Below the pieces are notes generated by a model. The model did not search any database. It saw only the letters and a list, made by a program, of their open reading frames with translations, and was not told the origin of the DNA. Below, one piece after another: positions 22,817 to 34,560 of a stretch of DNA of 64,000 bases. Position numbers and translations under genes: made by a program. The stretch spans positions 21,287 through 85,286 of the forward strand of contig JXTB01000584.1 in assembly GCA_002914805.1 (NCBI GenBank), given 5' to 3'. The first letter of the stretch is position 1, and every line of letters starts with the position of its first letter. This DNA is from Parasponia andersonii. Its lineage: Eukaryota > Streptophyta > Magnoliopsida > Rosales > Cannabaceae.

Positions 22817-23110
22817 GAAGTATCATCTTCAACAGTCGTGATCAACTGCCTTCAATATGAAGCACCATTAAAATTAGTACACCTGAAAATTTAAGCAAGA
22901 ACTACTATCCTATAACTGGTTGGAACTTGAAGTCCTATTTGGACCAAATTACAAATCAGTAAAGCAAGAAGTATCATCTTCAACAATAATGATCAACTTC
23001 ATTCCATATAAAATATTGTTGAAAAGATTATACCTAGATATTCAAACAAGAACTACTATTGTAAAAGTGGTTGGAAGGTTTTGTTCCATTAGGACCAAAT
23101 TAGACTATGT
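22817..23110. repeat. About 151-bp tandem duplication, two diverged copies
   Basis: Copy 1 starts at 22817 and copy 2 at 22968, both with GAAGTATCATCTTCAACA. They share further blocks, AACAAGAACTACTAT or AGCAAGAACTACTAT and GGTTGGAA, then GGACCAAATTA. Divergence is considerable, so the duplication is old. It lies just upstream of the Ulp1-like pseudogene. Confidence 0.7.
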
Positions 23111-23319
23111 AATATTTAGAACCCTTTAGCATATAAATGTTTAAAATTAACTAAAGAAATAAAAGGAGAGATCCTTAATCGAAAGAAAGTAAGTGTTCTT
23201 TTGCAATTTATAAGTTGAATTTAAATTTTGAAAATATTTTATGAATTTATATTCATTACTATATTTTTTCTATAATTGTTTATACTTGGTTAAATTTTTA
23301 TTTGATTTATTTTCTGCAG

Positions 23320-24709
23320 GTTACTGTTAAAACTGTTTTGAACCCTGGGTAGAGGAGAAAGATTTGCATTATTACATCCTGACCTCTATACATGGTCCCA
23401 AAGTTAGTCACGGAACTGATGAATTAGTTGGAGATCCAAATGAGTTGGATACAAATGAGGAGCATCTAAAAGAGTCAAAGGTTGTTGACGAGACGGTGAA
23501 GTCGGCCAGTATTTTTCCCTCTCATAAGCTAGAGGTTGGAGATAAAAATCCAGAATTAGAGACCTTGGCTTCTCCTTTGAAAAAATTGTAGGCCGATGTT
23601 GATGAGGTAAAGGCCACTCAGTTAGAGATTAAGCAAAACCAGGTAGAGATTAAGCAATAACAGAGAGACATAATGAAGTTATTGATCACTTTAGTTAAAA
23701 AGAAAGATGAGCCTGAGATAATGGAATCAGACGAAGATATTATGCCTAATTCATATAAGAGTACTCCATCCATTACTTTACAAATTTATCACACCCCTGC
23801 TCGAGATGAGATAACATGCAATTTGATGTCACCAATCAATATTGTTGAACAATTAGAGTCAGCGAAGAAGAAATACAAGAGGAGGGAGTTGGGACTATCA
23901 GATATAGGGACTTCACAGATCCATTAGGGAAGAAATTTAAGGTCAATAATCCTTGTGTCCCAAAACTACTTGATCCATATGATCCGTCACAGTATATGAC
24001 CTTTTCTAAATGGCTTAGTGAATTAATAAATAATGACATGACTATTGATATCGGAGTGTGTAATGCAAATATCTTTTGGTTTGTGAAATTAAAGTCTGTT
24101 GGCATATAGCTTGACAACGATGTAAGCATACTAAACCTATTATATAAATGTGTATTTTTTAACTTATACTCATATATATTCTTATTAAACAATATTTTTA
24201 TTTTTATTTTTATTTTATAGCATATTGATATGTCCTTCCTTCTAATCCGAGAACAATTGTGATTTTTTCCTAAGACGTATGGGATAAAAATATCAATTGT
24301 AGACTCCAATTTGGACTAGTTTATGAGAGGTTATTAGGAGGTGTTCGGAAGTACTTGGACCAAGACTAGCTTCATTTTTCTACGAGTGTTTTCTATAGTA
24401 CGTGATAGGTGATGTGAATACGTATAAAAGGCTAGAGGCACAGTGCGAGCTACTATACTCCCCAATGCATATTAATGGTAACCATTGTGTTCTATTACAA
24501 ATCTGTTTGAGTTCGTGGATGATCAATGTGTATGATTCAGATGTCACTATAGTCACCAAGAAGAACCTTGAAGTGACCATCAGACCATGGTGCATGATGC
24601 TGCCATATCTCATTCTCTAGGTGGGTGAGTTTGATCACTGTCTAGAATTACATCTTGACCCACAAAATAAGTCTCACCCTTTTTCCTTTCGAAGATTCGG
24701 CACCGATCT
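23320..24709 (+). pseudogene. Ulp1-like (C48) cysteine protease gene, MULE-associated, 5' part
   Basis: An exon begins after a TTTTCTGCAG acceptor and encodes a lysine- and glutamate-rich, probably coiled-coil region. Then comes the start of a Ulp1-type protease domain: LLDPYDPSQYMTFSKWL, an intron at 24122-24220, HIDMSFLLIREQ, FPKTYGIKISIVDS, the histidine segment NGNHCVLLQI near 24480 and the aspartate segment VYDSDVTIVTKK near 24530. The family cleaves SUMO-like modifiers, and transposon-borne copies are common in plant Mutator-like elements. Several in-frame stops and frame changes are present. The domain is split at 24709 by the retroelement at 24710-28955 and resumes at 28956. The absence of DUF1985 and a start codon suggests the N-terminus is lost. 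Confidence 0.72.
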
Positions 24710-26228
24710 TGATAGCTATTGTTAGCCCAAGATTGACAACCCAAGAGGGGGGTGAATTGGGTTTTAAAATATTTTAAGAAACTTTTTAACTATTCAAAGC
24801 CATAGACCACTATTTTAAAACTTTTTAACTAAATCAACAATAATGTCAAACATATAGCAGTAATAGTAAGTATATTAAACACACTAAATATCAAACACTC
24901 AATTAAATAGCTTGTAATAAAGTAAAGAGTGTAGGGATAGAGAAAGTACAAACTCAGTTTTTACGAGGTTCGACAAACACGATGGCCTGCCTACATCCCT
25001 GGACCTCGGCAACCTGCTTTGAGTTTTCCACTATCGGCTCAAGATTATGAGCTTGACCGACCTTTTTACAAATAGAGTGAATTCTTCTTAGGCACACCCT
25101 AGCCTTTACAATAATCTTGATTCTGGCTCTATCATGCCTAACCTCGGACTGTTTTGACTCCGGTGACAACCTCACCTATACGGATTATTTAGACAATGGT
25201 GCCAATCTCACCAACTCACGGGTTGTTTATGACTTTGGTGGCAACCTAACCTAAATCAGGTTATTTATGAATCCAGTGGCAACCTCATCTCATACTCAAT
25301 GGTTTTTCAATAAACAAGAGTGAACACTCACTCACAAATTCTTCTCACAAAGTAATTAATACAATTTTGGCTTAAGAGATTTGAGAACAATGCACTATAG
25401 ATGCTCTAAGATTGGCTAAATATGATTTGAAAGTTAAAGTTGAGTAAAAGAGAGCTTTTGCACTTAGAAACTAATTGAGTATCAATGTAGGTTCATATTC
25501 TCTTATTCTAAGTTATAACACTTGGCTCTATTTAAAGGTATCTTCAAAACTAGCCGTTTTCTACCGTTAGTATCTTGCTGCTAGAATTTCGGTCAACCAG
25601 AAATAATTTTGGTCTACCAAAAAACTAGCCGTTGGAGTACAATACGCCAGTTAAGCTCCAACGGTCATTTTTTGCCTTCATTTTGGTTGACTAAACCTGG
25701 TCATCCAGAATTAGTCAGAAACCAAATTTTTTGTTTCTTTGAACTAATTTTTGGTTATTCTTAAAACTTTATTCAAATCATTTTTAACATTAAAAAAATG
25801 TACTTTTGAGAATATTTGAGCTAGAATGATATTTATTTTCAAATAATTAAGAATTAGTGGATTTAAAGTTTAGCTAATTCTTTGAAGATTTATTTGAAAA
25901 TTTATTTGAGAGATTTTTAAGAATTCTTTTGAAAGTATGAGCCAATGCAAGTAATGAACTAAATCAAATACAAGACTAAGTATGAATATACCCTATTTAG
26001 TATGAATATACCCTATTTAGACACGATCTTGTATCTTGATTATTCATCTTCAAGCTTGATTCTAATATGTCCATATGCATCCATCTTCAAGCTTGATTCC
26101 TTGATTAACTTAAAGTAGAACTTTAATACCATTTCACTACACACTTAAGTTAAATTATTAGTACTAAATCAAATATTTGTTATCTTCAAAATAAGAATGA
26201 GTAAGATTAAAACATTAATTTCTCAATA
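24710..26228 (-). repeat. Full-length LTR of the Sirevirus-like derivative (3' LTR in element sense)
   Basis: It contains the element-end block GACAACCCAAGAGGGGGGTG near 24734. A set of loosely repeated units at about 25155-25310 each carries GGTGGCAACCT or GGTGACAACCT. A 20-bp tandem duplication (TATGAATATACCCTATTTAG) lies at 25981-26020. A purine tract on the - strand directly follows it at about 26230-26245. Confidence 0.8.
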
Positions 26229-28207
26229 ATCTCTCCCTTTTTGATGATGACAAATATTTATTTATGAGATAAAAGAAAATATGCAATAAGGATATTAAAG
26301 TATGAAATTTGACAAGTTTATCTTATTCCTTATCATATTTTAAGCTCCATCTCAAAATATGCTTGAGAAAGTTAAAGGGATTTGCTCTCCCTTTTTAACT
26401 TAATTATGCATCATAAATATATTGTGAGGAAATTAGAAATGTGTACTAAACAAAGTTCTCTCCCTTAAACTATATACACTCATAAATGACGCTTTTCTCT
26501 TCATATTCATAAATTAACATTATTCTCCCCTTTTTGATATCATTAAAAAGATAGGGACAAATATCAAACTAGATATTGCATAAAAGCCAATTTATCTTTA
26601 AAATAAGATTCTCCCTATATAAATTCACTATACTACTTTCTCTATTTGAATTGATGACAAAAGTATATAAAAGAGTAATACTCAAACAATTTTCTCTCTA
26701 TGTAAAAAATAATATGACAAGTTAAGCAATAAGGAGATATGGAGGAAGCTAAGATTGAATAATCTTCAAAATAAGAATAACAATGTCAAACATAAGATTG
26801 AACAATAATGTGATGCCAATGAGTATAAGAAGTATAGCACATTCTAAGTAGAGAAGTTTCATCACATCAAGATAATCAAAGTTCTAAATCTTAATATTTC
26901 ACTTGTTAAAAATAAATTCTTTCACTTGTTAAAAATAAATTCTCTAAGTATAATCATCATAAAGTATAGGAGAAATCCAAAGTTATTAAAGCACAATAGT
27001 GAAATAATTTCCTTTCCTTCATTTTCATCAAATTATAGAGAGCATAAAATTCATGGAAAAATGATAATAACGAATTTAGCACAAGCAAATCATAAATATG
27101 CTCCCCCTCAACATATGAATCATGATCAAAATATCAATAGTCAAAGTAAGAAAAGATCAATCATATATAAGAGACATCAATTATGGATACCAATTATTCT
27201 TGAAAACAATTACCAATTATATTTGAAGAAATATAATAACCAAGTTTGATGCTAATTAAAAGTATGTCAATAAATATCAATTGTATTTTAAAAAACTATA
27301 CCAAGTTGATACCAATTAAAATAATTAATGAAAGATAAAATGACTTACTTGATACCAATTGAAATAATTTAAATCAAAAACACATTCTTCTTCTCTTTTT
27401 GATATCATTAAAAAGTTGCGTAAACATGAAGGATAAGATTGATACTAATTAACAAATACAAAGTAAAAACATGAATAAGCAACAAATAATAAGGATCCAA
27501 TCCGAATATGATTGTTAGCTAAGTTTAAACAACCATAAGAAATAGATGTTTAGAAAAGATAAAATATAACAAAGCATGTTTTGAAAGCTAATGAGAATCT
27601 TATATATGATATTCATAAAAAAATTATTCTCGTAAAAAAATCATGCGTAAAAATGCAAAATGATAAAGTTACAAAGTGTAAACATTGAATTCAAGGAATG
27701 CATCATTTTGAGGTCAAATACAATACTAATATAGATAAAATAATTCAATTAATTATACATGATATTTATCATGTGAAAACTATCAAGCACTTGCACAAAT
27801 ATAAGAGTTTAAGTATTATACGTTGTGTAAGTAATTTGAATCATATATGAGCAATTTATAAATCAAATAAAATCATCCATACCATCCTTCCAAAAGCTCT
27901 TCATCTTCTTTGTATTGAGGTTGGACTCAATCATCATCTTTAATTTTTCATTAGGATCCAATCATTCAAGCATAGTACCATACCTACAACAACATCATCT
28001 ATGATTTTCTCCTTAAAGGAGTTGTTAGTTTCATTAAATTTCACATGCATAGATATATCTACTACTTAGTTCTTTTGTTGAAAAACTCTTTTTATGCATA
28101 AGTAGTAGTAAAGTAACTAGGAAAAATTCCAATGTTGGATTTTGAATCAAAAATTTCAAATTGCCTTTGGTGTTTAAAAAAAAATATTTGTATCCAAAGA
28201 CTCTAAA
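26229..28207 (-). other. Interior of the Sirevirus-like derivative: AT-rich, with repeated purine tracts
   Basis: There is no recognisable protein domain. On the - strand, purine tracts of the pattern AAAAAGGGGAGA or AGGGGGAGC occur near 26235, 26390, 26530, 27100 and 27395. Multiple polypurine tracts upstream of the 3' LTR are typical of Sireviruses, and this is the main reason for that assignment. Confidence 0.6.
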
Positions 28208-28955
28208 AATATCAATGTAGGCTCATATTCTCTTGTTCTAAGTCATCAAATTTGGCTCTATTTAAAGACATCTTCAAAAACTAGCCGTTTTTTACCGTTG
28301 GTATCTTGCAGCCAGAATTTTGATCGACCAGATCAATTTTGGTCTACCAAAAAAACTAGCCGTTAGAGTCCGATATACCAGTTCAGCTCCAACAGTCATT
28401 TTTTGCCTTTATTTTGGTCGACCAAATCTGGTCGTCTAAAATTAGTCCAAAACCAAATTTTTTATTTCTTTGAACTAATTTTTGGTCGTTCTTAAAAATT
28501 TTTTCAAATCATTTTTAATATTAAAAAAATGTACTTTTGAGAATATTTGGGCTAGATTAGAAATGATATTTATTTTCAAATAATTAAGAATTAGTGGATT
28601 TAAAGTTTAGCTAATTCTTTGAAGATTTATTTGAAAATTTATTTGAGGGATTTTTAAGAATTCTTTTGAAAGTATAAGCCAATGCAAAGAGAATTTATGT
28701 GCAATGAACTAAATCAAATACAAGACCAATATGAATATATCCTATCTAGACACGATCTTGTATCTTGATTATTCATCTTCAAGCTTGATTCTAATATGTC
28801 TATATGCATCCATCTCCAAGCTTGATTCCTTGACTAACTTGAGGTAGAACTTTAATACCATTTCACTACACACTCAAGTTAAATCATTAGTATTAAATCA
28901 AATATTTGTTATCTTCAAAATAAGAGTGAGTAAGATTGAAATTAATTTCTCAACA
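28208..28955 (-). repeat. Incomplete LTR of the Sirevirus-like derivative (5' LTR in element sense)
   Basis: It matches 25481-26228 closely, most strongly over its last 350 bases. The remaining half of the LTR is absent, and the sequence passes directly into unrelated AT-rich DNA at 28207. Confidence 0.8.
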
Positions 28956-29198
28956 GATCTTGTGCCACAGAGGAAAAAAAGGTAATGTTATCTTCATGTT
29001 TAAATGAAAATGAATTTCTATTTTAATCTAATTTTATATCCATTTACAATATACAGTGGGGATTATGGAGTATACATTATCAAGTATTTGGAGTGTCTTC
29101 TTGCTGCCCAAACTTTTGACTTAGTTGTTGATGAGAAGATGAAAATGTTCAGAGATAAATTATGTGTAGATTTATGGTATCATAATTTAGAACTTTGA
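28956..29198 (+). pseudogene. Ulp1-like (C48) protease gene, 3' part, catalytic cysteine replaced
   Basis: After the retroelement the protease resumes with DLVPQRKK, an intron, then SGDYGVYIIKYLECLLA and RDKLCVDLWYHNLEL ending in TGA at 29196-29198. Plant Ulp1-like proteins carried by MULEs read SGDCGVYTIKYIE here, where C is the nucleophile. This copy has TAT (Tyr) instead, so it could not cleave even if expressed. The histidine and aspartate segments lie on the other side of the inserted element, near 24480 and 24530. It ends about 180 bp before the 192-bp tandem array and faces the Mutator transposase gene tail to tail. Confidence 0.78.
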
Positions 29199-29377
29199 AT
29201 GATGTATTTTAAACTAGGTTTGTTTATGGATTTCAAAAATTATTACTAATTATTCTCTTTAATTTAATGTGATTAATTAATTACTTAGAAAACTGTTTAT
29301 CGCATGCATTCATAGTCGAATATATCATTATTTTCGAATGAATTTGATGCAATTTGATGTATTTCAATAAACTATTC

Positions 29378-30203
29378 AATATTAGTTAAGTCTGTAGTAT
29401 ATCATTCGATGCAATTCGACATGATTTTGATATCGTTTCGATGACAACACAAGCACATCAACCAGTGTGAATGCATAAGAACATACGTAATTCAATGTCA
29501 ATCAATGTGATTCGATGCATATATTTCGTTGTATCTCGATATATATTCGATGGAGTTTGATACGATTTTAATATTAGTTAAGTCCATAGCATATCATTCG
29601 ATGTAATTCAACACGATTTTGATGTTGTTTCGATGACAACACAAGCACATTGACCAGTGTGAACGCATAAGAACATACGTAATTCGATGGCAATCGATGT
29701 GATTTGATGCATCTCAATATATATTCGATGGAATTTGATATGATTTCGATTTTAGTTAACTCCATAGTATATCATTCAATGCAGTTCGACATGATTTTGA
29801 TGTCATTTCAATGATAACACAAGCACATCGACCAGTGCAAGCATATAAGAACATATGTAATTCGATGTTAATTAATATGATTCGATGTGTATATTTTGAC
29901 ACATCTCAGTATATATTCGATGGAATTCGATATGACTTCGATTTTAATTAAGTCTGTAGTACATCATTCGATGTAATTTGATATGATTTCGATGTCGTTT
30001 CAATGAAAACACAAGCATATCAACTAGTGCGAATGCATAAGAACATATGTAATTCGATGTCAATTAACGTGATTCGATGCATAAATTGTGATGTATCTTG
30101 ATATATATTTGATGGAATTTAATATGATTTCGATATTAGTTAAGTCCGTAGTACATCATTCGATGCAATTCAACATGATTTCGATGTCGTTTTGATGACA
30201 TAA
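29378..30203. repeat. 192-bp tandem repeat array, about 4.3 copies
   Basis: The marker CATTCGATG or its variants recurs at 29403, 29595, 29773, 29965 and 30157, giving periods of 192, 178, 192 and 192. The shorter unit lacks about 14 bases. Units are rich in TTCGATG and CGATTT words, with shared blocks ACACAAGCACAT and GAACATA(C/T)GTAATTC. Copies differ by roughly 10-15 percent. The array fills the space between the convergent Ulp1-like and MULE transposase pseudogenes. Confidence 0.88.
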
Positions 30204-30783
30204 TAGACTGATCAATTATTGACTAAAAACGATCATAGTAAACTTTATATCATTACAACAAATATAACATTACAGTTGTTTGATGTATATAAATTAATAT
30301 TACAACAAATTTAACAACTAGTAAGCATTACAATAATCTGCTAACACTATAATATGCTTCAATAACTCTATATAAAGATTACGAGATTCTTGCAAATTCG
30401 GGTCAAGCAACGTATACTCCACTTCTATTTCTTGCTATTAACCATAAGATGGATAAACCTATGACACTGATTAAGATACATCTCTATAAATTTCATATAC
30501 ACATACTGTACATAGTGCACTCTACAACCATGTTCCCATGAACAACATATGCCTATGAAACTCAAGGAGATGCATCTGAATCTGTGTCATAAGTTCATCC
30601 ATCTTATGGTTCATGACAAGAAACAGAAGTGGAGTATATGTTACTTTCCCTGAACATGTAAGAATCCCATAATCTATATATAGAGTTATTAAAATATATT
30701 GTAGTGTTAGTAGACTACATTTTTATTTCTTTCAAACACTTGATTGGCTTATTACACGGCCTTCGAGCTATACGAAGCAGGTA
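30204..30783. other. Stretch between the tandem array and the MULE transposase
   Basis: AT-rich with no recognised domain. The - strand may include the decayed extreme C-terminus and 3' UTR of the transposase gene (CNKPIKCL near 30730). Nearly the same word ACTCCACTTCTATTTCTTG at about 30417 reappears inverted near 30615-30635 (AACAGAAGTGGAGTATA), forming a weak foldback. Confidence 0.4.
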
Positions 30784-32060
30784 TCATGTGTTTACAACTT
30801 GTTCTATTATGTTCTCGTCCTTTGCATCAACTACACTGATGTTAGATTTTGTTCTTTTCTTCTTTCGATGGCCTTTTCTTTGTTTTTGGATGACCTGACT
30901 TAGGCTTATATGGTGGAGGATCGACCCATCGATGCTCAACGTCATCTGGTATAACCCAGTCTTCTTCTTGTCCCGATGGATATATTGTTTCAGCATATGA
31001 GTACAACCATGCCTCCGTCGTATAAAACCTAGTTAATAAGATGTAGGGGTCTATGTTTCACTCACGGGTAGTAGCCAATGCATGGGCACAAGGCAAACCT
31101 ATTAGGTCAAATTCTCTGCATGTTCATATTTTTGTCTATAGATTAACTTCACCGTCCTATTCACCATCTTATTCATAAAATTCGAAACTGTTGAATAGAT
31201 GAACTATCATTGTTTTGGCTTATTCAGACACTTCTGTCAAATAATTTTCTATATCCATTGCCAGAGGACCATCACACTTCTCTGCCTTTCTCCTTCATTC
31301 CCAAAACCAATTTTATAGAGTGAATTTGAAAAATAGGCCATTTTTATGCCTCTCTGGTTTTACTATTCATACTTTCAGCATAGTTACTTGTTATTATATT
31401 ATACTAGATTCCAAGAAAGACACCAATTTGTTCTAGATACTATGCAGTGATGGGCTCTTTCACTTTTATCTTCTAAAAGTGATGATTGAAATCAGCAATC
31501 TGATAAGATTTTGCTACCAAGAAATATTCTTCATAACAATGATGCGTTTTAAACTTAGCCATGATATTCATGCTAATATGATATATGCACGCTCCATAAT
31601 GTGCTTCTGGGAGTATCACAAACAAGGTATTCACAATACTTGTATGTCTATCATATACGAACACAAAATTCTAAACATATACTATGGTTCCTCGTAGCTT
31701 CAACTGAATCTACGACGGCAATAGCTACTGGATATAACTGATTGTTGACATCCAGAGTAATAACAAATAATATCGTCCCTCTAATCTTATTCTTAATGAA
31801 GGTCCCATCCACATAAAGTACCGGACAATGTGTGGCTCTAAATCCTCTAATGCACACTCCTAAAAAGAAGAAAAAGTACTTAAAATGACCTACATCATCG
31901 ATCTCTAATTGAGTAATTGTTCATTCATTCTTTTTCTCTAACATATACAAAAATGACGACAATCGCTGATATGATGCTTCGGGCATCCCTCTAATATAAG
32001 TAAGGGCCTTTTCCCTATACCTCCAATCGTATAATTCATATTAATACCATATTTAACATG
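30784..32060 (-). pseudogene. Mutator-like (MULE) transposase pseudogene
   Basis: Parts seen on the - strand in order: a pre-catalytic region near 31850-32050 resembling SYQRLSSFLYMLE; CIRGFRATHCPVLYVDGTFI near 31800-31855 with the first catalytic Asp (VDGT); LYPVAIAVVDS; FVYDRHTSIVNT near 31640 with the second Asp; EAHYGACIYHISMNIMAKF; TSNYAESMN near 31390; then a SWIM-type zinc finger ending PCAHAL near 31090 and a basic tail (KPKSGHPKTKKRPSKK). This is the MULE transposase architecture. Stops and frame changes are frequent, and about 20 residues appear deleted between the first and second Asp segments. It would act in the nucleus on MULE termini, but this copy is dead. Terminal repeats were not identified. 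Confidence 0.82.
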
Positions 32061-34304
32061 AAAATCTTCCACTATTTGGTGAGACAGATAATTATGTTTA
32101 CTATTTGTGTATTTTCTCTTGATACATTATCCAATAAGCAATGGTGCCACTTGATGGTTGTTCTTGTGTCTTACTACTAATGTACATTTGTGAGTAAAGA
32201 CATAGGTACGAATCTCCAACATAAGTACGAATCTCAAACATACATATTTGGAGAGAGAGACAAAGGGTGTCAAAAACACGGAAGCACTGCAAGTTTATGC
32301 CCGCATTTTGCTACATAGTGTGGTTGGTGTACGTACGGGAGGAAAGAACCGTAGTATTATGACAAACTAAATAAATATACAAATTAACATCAAAAGATAA
32401 GCAGCAAAAATTTCGGTCAAATTTTAGGCATAGTATAGAAATTCCATAACTGTCATAAACTTTCAAAGCTCCAACTTTATTCTTGAGAAAAAAAATAATA
32501 ATTACATTATTCAAGAACTATTACTAATTAAAAAATGAGTATAATTTAATGGCAATACTATTAATAATCGAATTTTTCACTCTTTTATTATCACTAGATA
32601 GCTACACACGAGTGATCTTAACCAATCTACATAATCTTTAATTAATTATTAATTAATTATCATCAATATTTGATTCCCAAATTGCGGTCAAAATGTCTCG
32701 AGATGATCCCCAATTTTGATAATGTATAGAAGTCTTTGTGTTCTTGGATATTGATTTGGTAATGTAACAGAATCACATACGTATTTAAAGTTGAAACTAA
32801 GTACTAAACTTTCGTAGGACAAGTTAATAAAAAACAGATAACTGTTAAAAAAAAATAGAATTCAAAAATAATAATGGACGAACTGAATACTTGGCAATTT
32901 GGAGCGATTGGGAACAGAAGTCTAAGATCCGAAGCAATTTGGATTACGTGGTATCAAACAGTAGTCAGTGCGTTTCATTGGATACTTGATAGAAGTAATG
33001 AACGAACTTAAAAAGGAGAATTCATTAAATAAAACATACACCTAAACTCAAAAACATTGTAGTGGGAATTTGCTTATGAGAGTTAGAAGTTCTTTATTTC
33101 CTCCTCATATGCAATTTCTATAACCCAAGGGAGCCACAACGGAAGAATAATAATTCTTTTTGGCTGCCCATGATAGCTGAAGAAAAGTTGGTGGTACTCG
33201 ATCTTCTATTCCTTTTTCACGACATGAAAAGAAGAGGGACAAATTATTCACTCAAAACAATCACATAAGTAGACAAATTATTCACGCAAAACAATCACAT
33301 AAGTATGCATATATTGGCAATCAAGTATATAATTTTTAAAGATTGCATCATTTCACGACATAAATAGTACAAAATCAGTCGATTGTTCACATTTAATCAA
33401 ATAAAGTTGCTAGGCAGGAATAATAAATATAATATATAAATGAGACTTGACCTTCTAGTAACTGGTACAAGATTAATATAATATTATAAGATGATGGTAC
33501 ATACCTTAGAATTAATTAAAGCAAAGAAATTTAAGACCTACATAAAGAGCTTACCAGAGACCAAATGTAAGACTTTGAACCATAAGGTATATCAGTAAGA
33601 AAGTGAAGAAAAATATAGCAAGTATCAAAGAACCTATGTACAAAATTATAATCTTCAGTAAAAGCAAGTACAAAATCAAGATTTATGAACGAATCAAACT
33701 TTAGAATTAAGGAAAACAAACATATAAATCAAACTACTTAAAGATTAAAAGAAAGATCGTCTGGAGTCAACATTTTGGCAATTCCAAAACATTACCTACT
33801 CCAACATTGGTTTTCTATTTGGTATTTATAATTTTGATGTAAAATTGTAGGGATGTATTCAGCTTTACTTAACATCAAGCAAAGGGATAAAGAGTCTAAA
33901 TCAAAGGCATAAATTCATTGAGACTATTTTTAACTTCTCGGTTGAAAAATTCTCATTTAGGAATTTCTAAAGTTCCAACAGACTTCAGATATGTACAAAA
34001 AATAAGTATGGATTTTAGTCACATCATTATGTACGATAATTTGTTTAATTCTATTTTATGTCATTGAAGTTTAATTAGTGGGTGACTTTCAATTCTCACA
34101 CAAAAAATCTCAAAGATTAGAGAAAGAAAGCAAATAACACAAAGTAGAAACCTTACTGGCCTTTGTAATGGCTTCTACATGTATTATTTGTACAGAAAGC
34201 TTCTAGTTAAAAGAAAGGCTCAAGAGAGAATAATATAAGAACTGGACTGACAAATAAATGAAGAAAATATCAGTTTAGCAAAAAGATATGTAAAGAGGGG
34301 AGGT
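32061..34304. other. AT-rich region between the MULE and CACTA elements
   Basis: No gene is recognised. The end of the MULE-like region may fall here. It contains the 34-bp tandem duplication listed separately. GAGGT at 34300-34304 borders the CACTA element. Confidence 0.45.
33238..33305. repeat. 34-bp tandem duplication, two copies
   Basis: GACAAATTATTCACTCAAAA and the following bases at 33238-33271 are repeated at 33272-33305 with a single difference. The similarity suggests a recent local duplication. Confidence 0.9.
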
Positions 34305-34560
34305 CACTACTTAAAAAGAAACATACCACGATAATGATGTGATATTAAACTCATATCATGTCGTACAAAAGCAAAGTGATGTATTCCAAAACCATGTTAC
34401 TTTTATATTAAGCAACATGGCAGCCTTACATACCACATCACTTCTGAGGTGAGTGACGTGGTATGCTGAGGCATCATGTCGTTCGCCTCAGAAGTAACGT
34501 GGTGAGGCATTAAATCAACTGGGGCTATGCTCGGCCCTAATAATTTTCTTCTTTTTTTTC
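34305..34560. repeat. Left terminus and subterminal repeats of the CACTA element
   Basis: After the CACTAC end come repeated words near ACCACG or CGTGGT. They include an imperfect palindrome at about 34432-34463 (TACCACATCACTTCTGAGG then TGAGTGACGTGGTA) and CAGAAGTAACGTGGTGAGG near 34490. In En/Spm such subterminal motifs bind the TNPA-type protein. Confidence 0.75.

Larger units (their letters stand above)
24710..28955 (-). mobile_element. Short Sirevirus-like Ty1/copia derivative, minus strand, fossil
   Basis: It has exact 5-bp target duplications GATCT at 24705-24709 and 28956-28960. On the - strand the ends read TGTTGAGAAATT ... AGCTATCA. The left repeat 24710-26228 is a full LTR of about 1.5 kb; the right repeat 28208-28955 matches only its 25481-26228 half, so the 5' LTR in element sense is incomplete. 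The interior has no gag or pol that I can recognise. Several purine tracts in the interior near the full LTR (CATCAAAAAGGGAGAGA type) are a Sirevirus trait. It is broken beyond function and lacks most of its coding region. The LTR halves differ by about 10 percent by eye. It lies inside the Ulp1-like gene, so it is younger than that gene. Confidence 0.82.

Noticed and set aside
29378-30203. CRISPR-like array
   Set aside because: Units are 192 bp, abut without unique spacers and lie in a plant transposon region; it is an ordinary tandem repeat.
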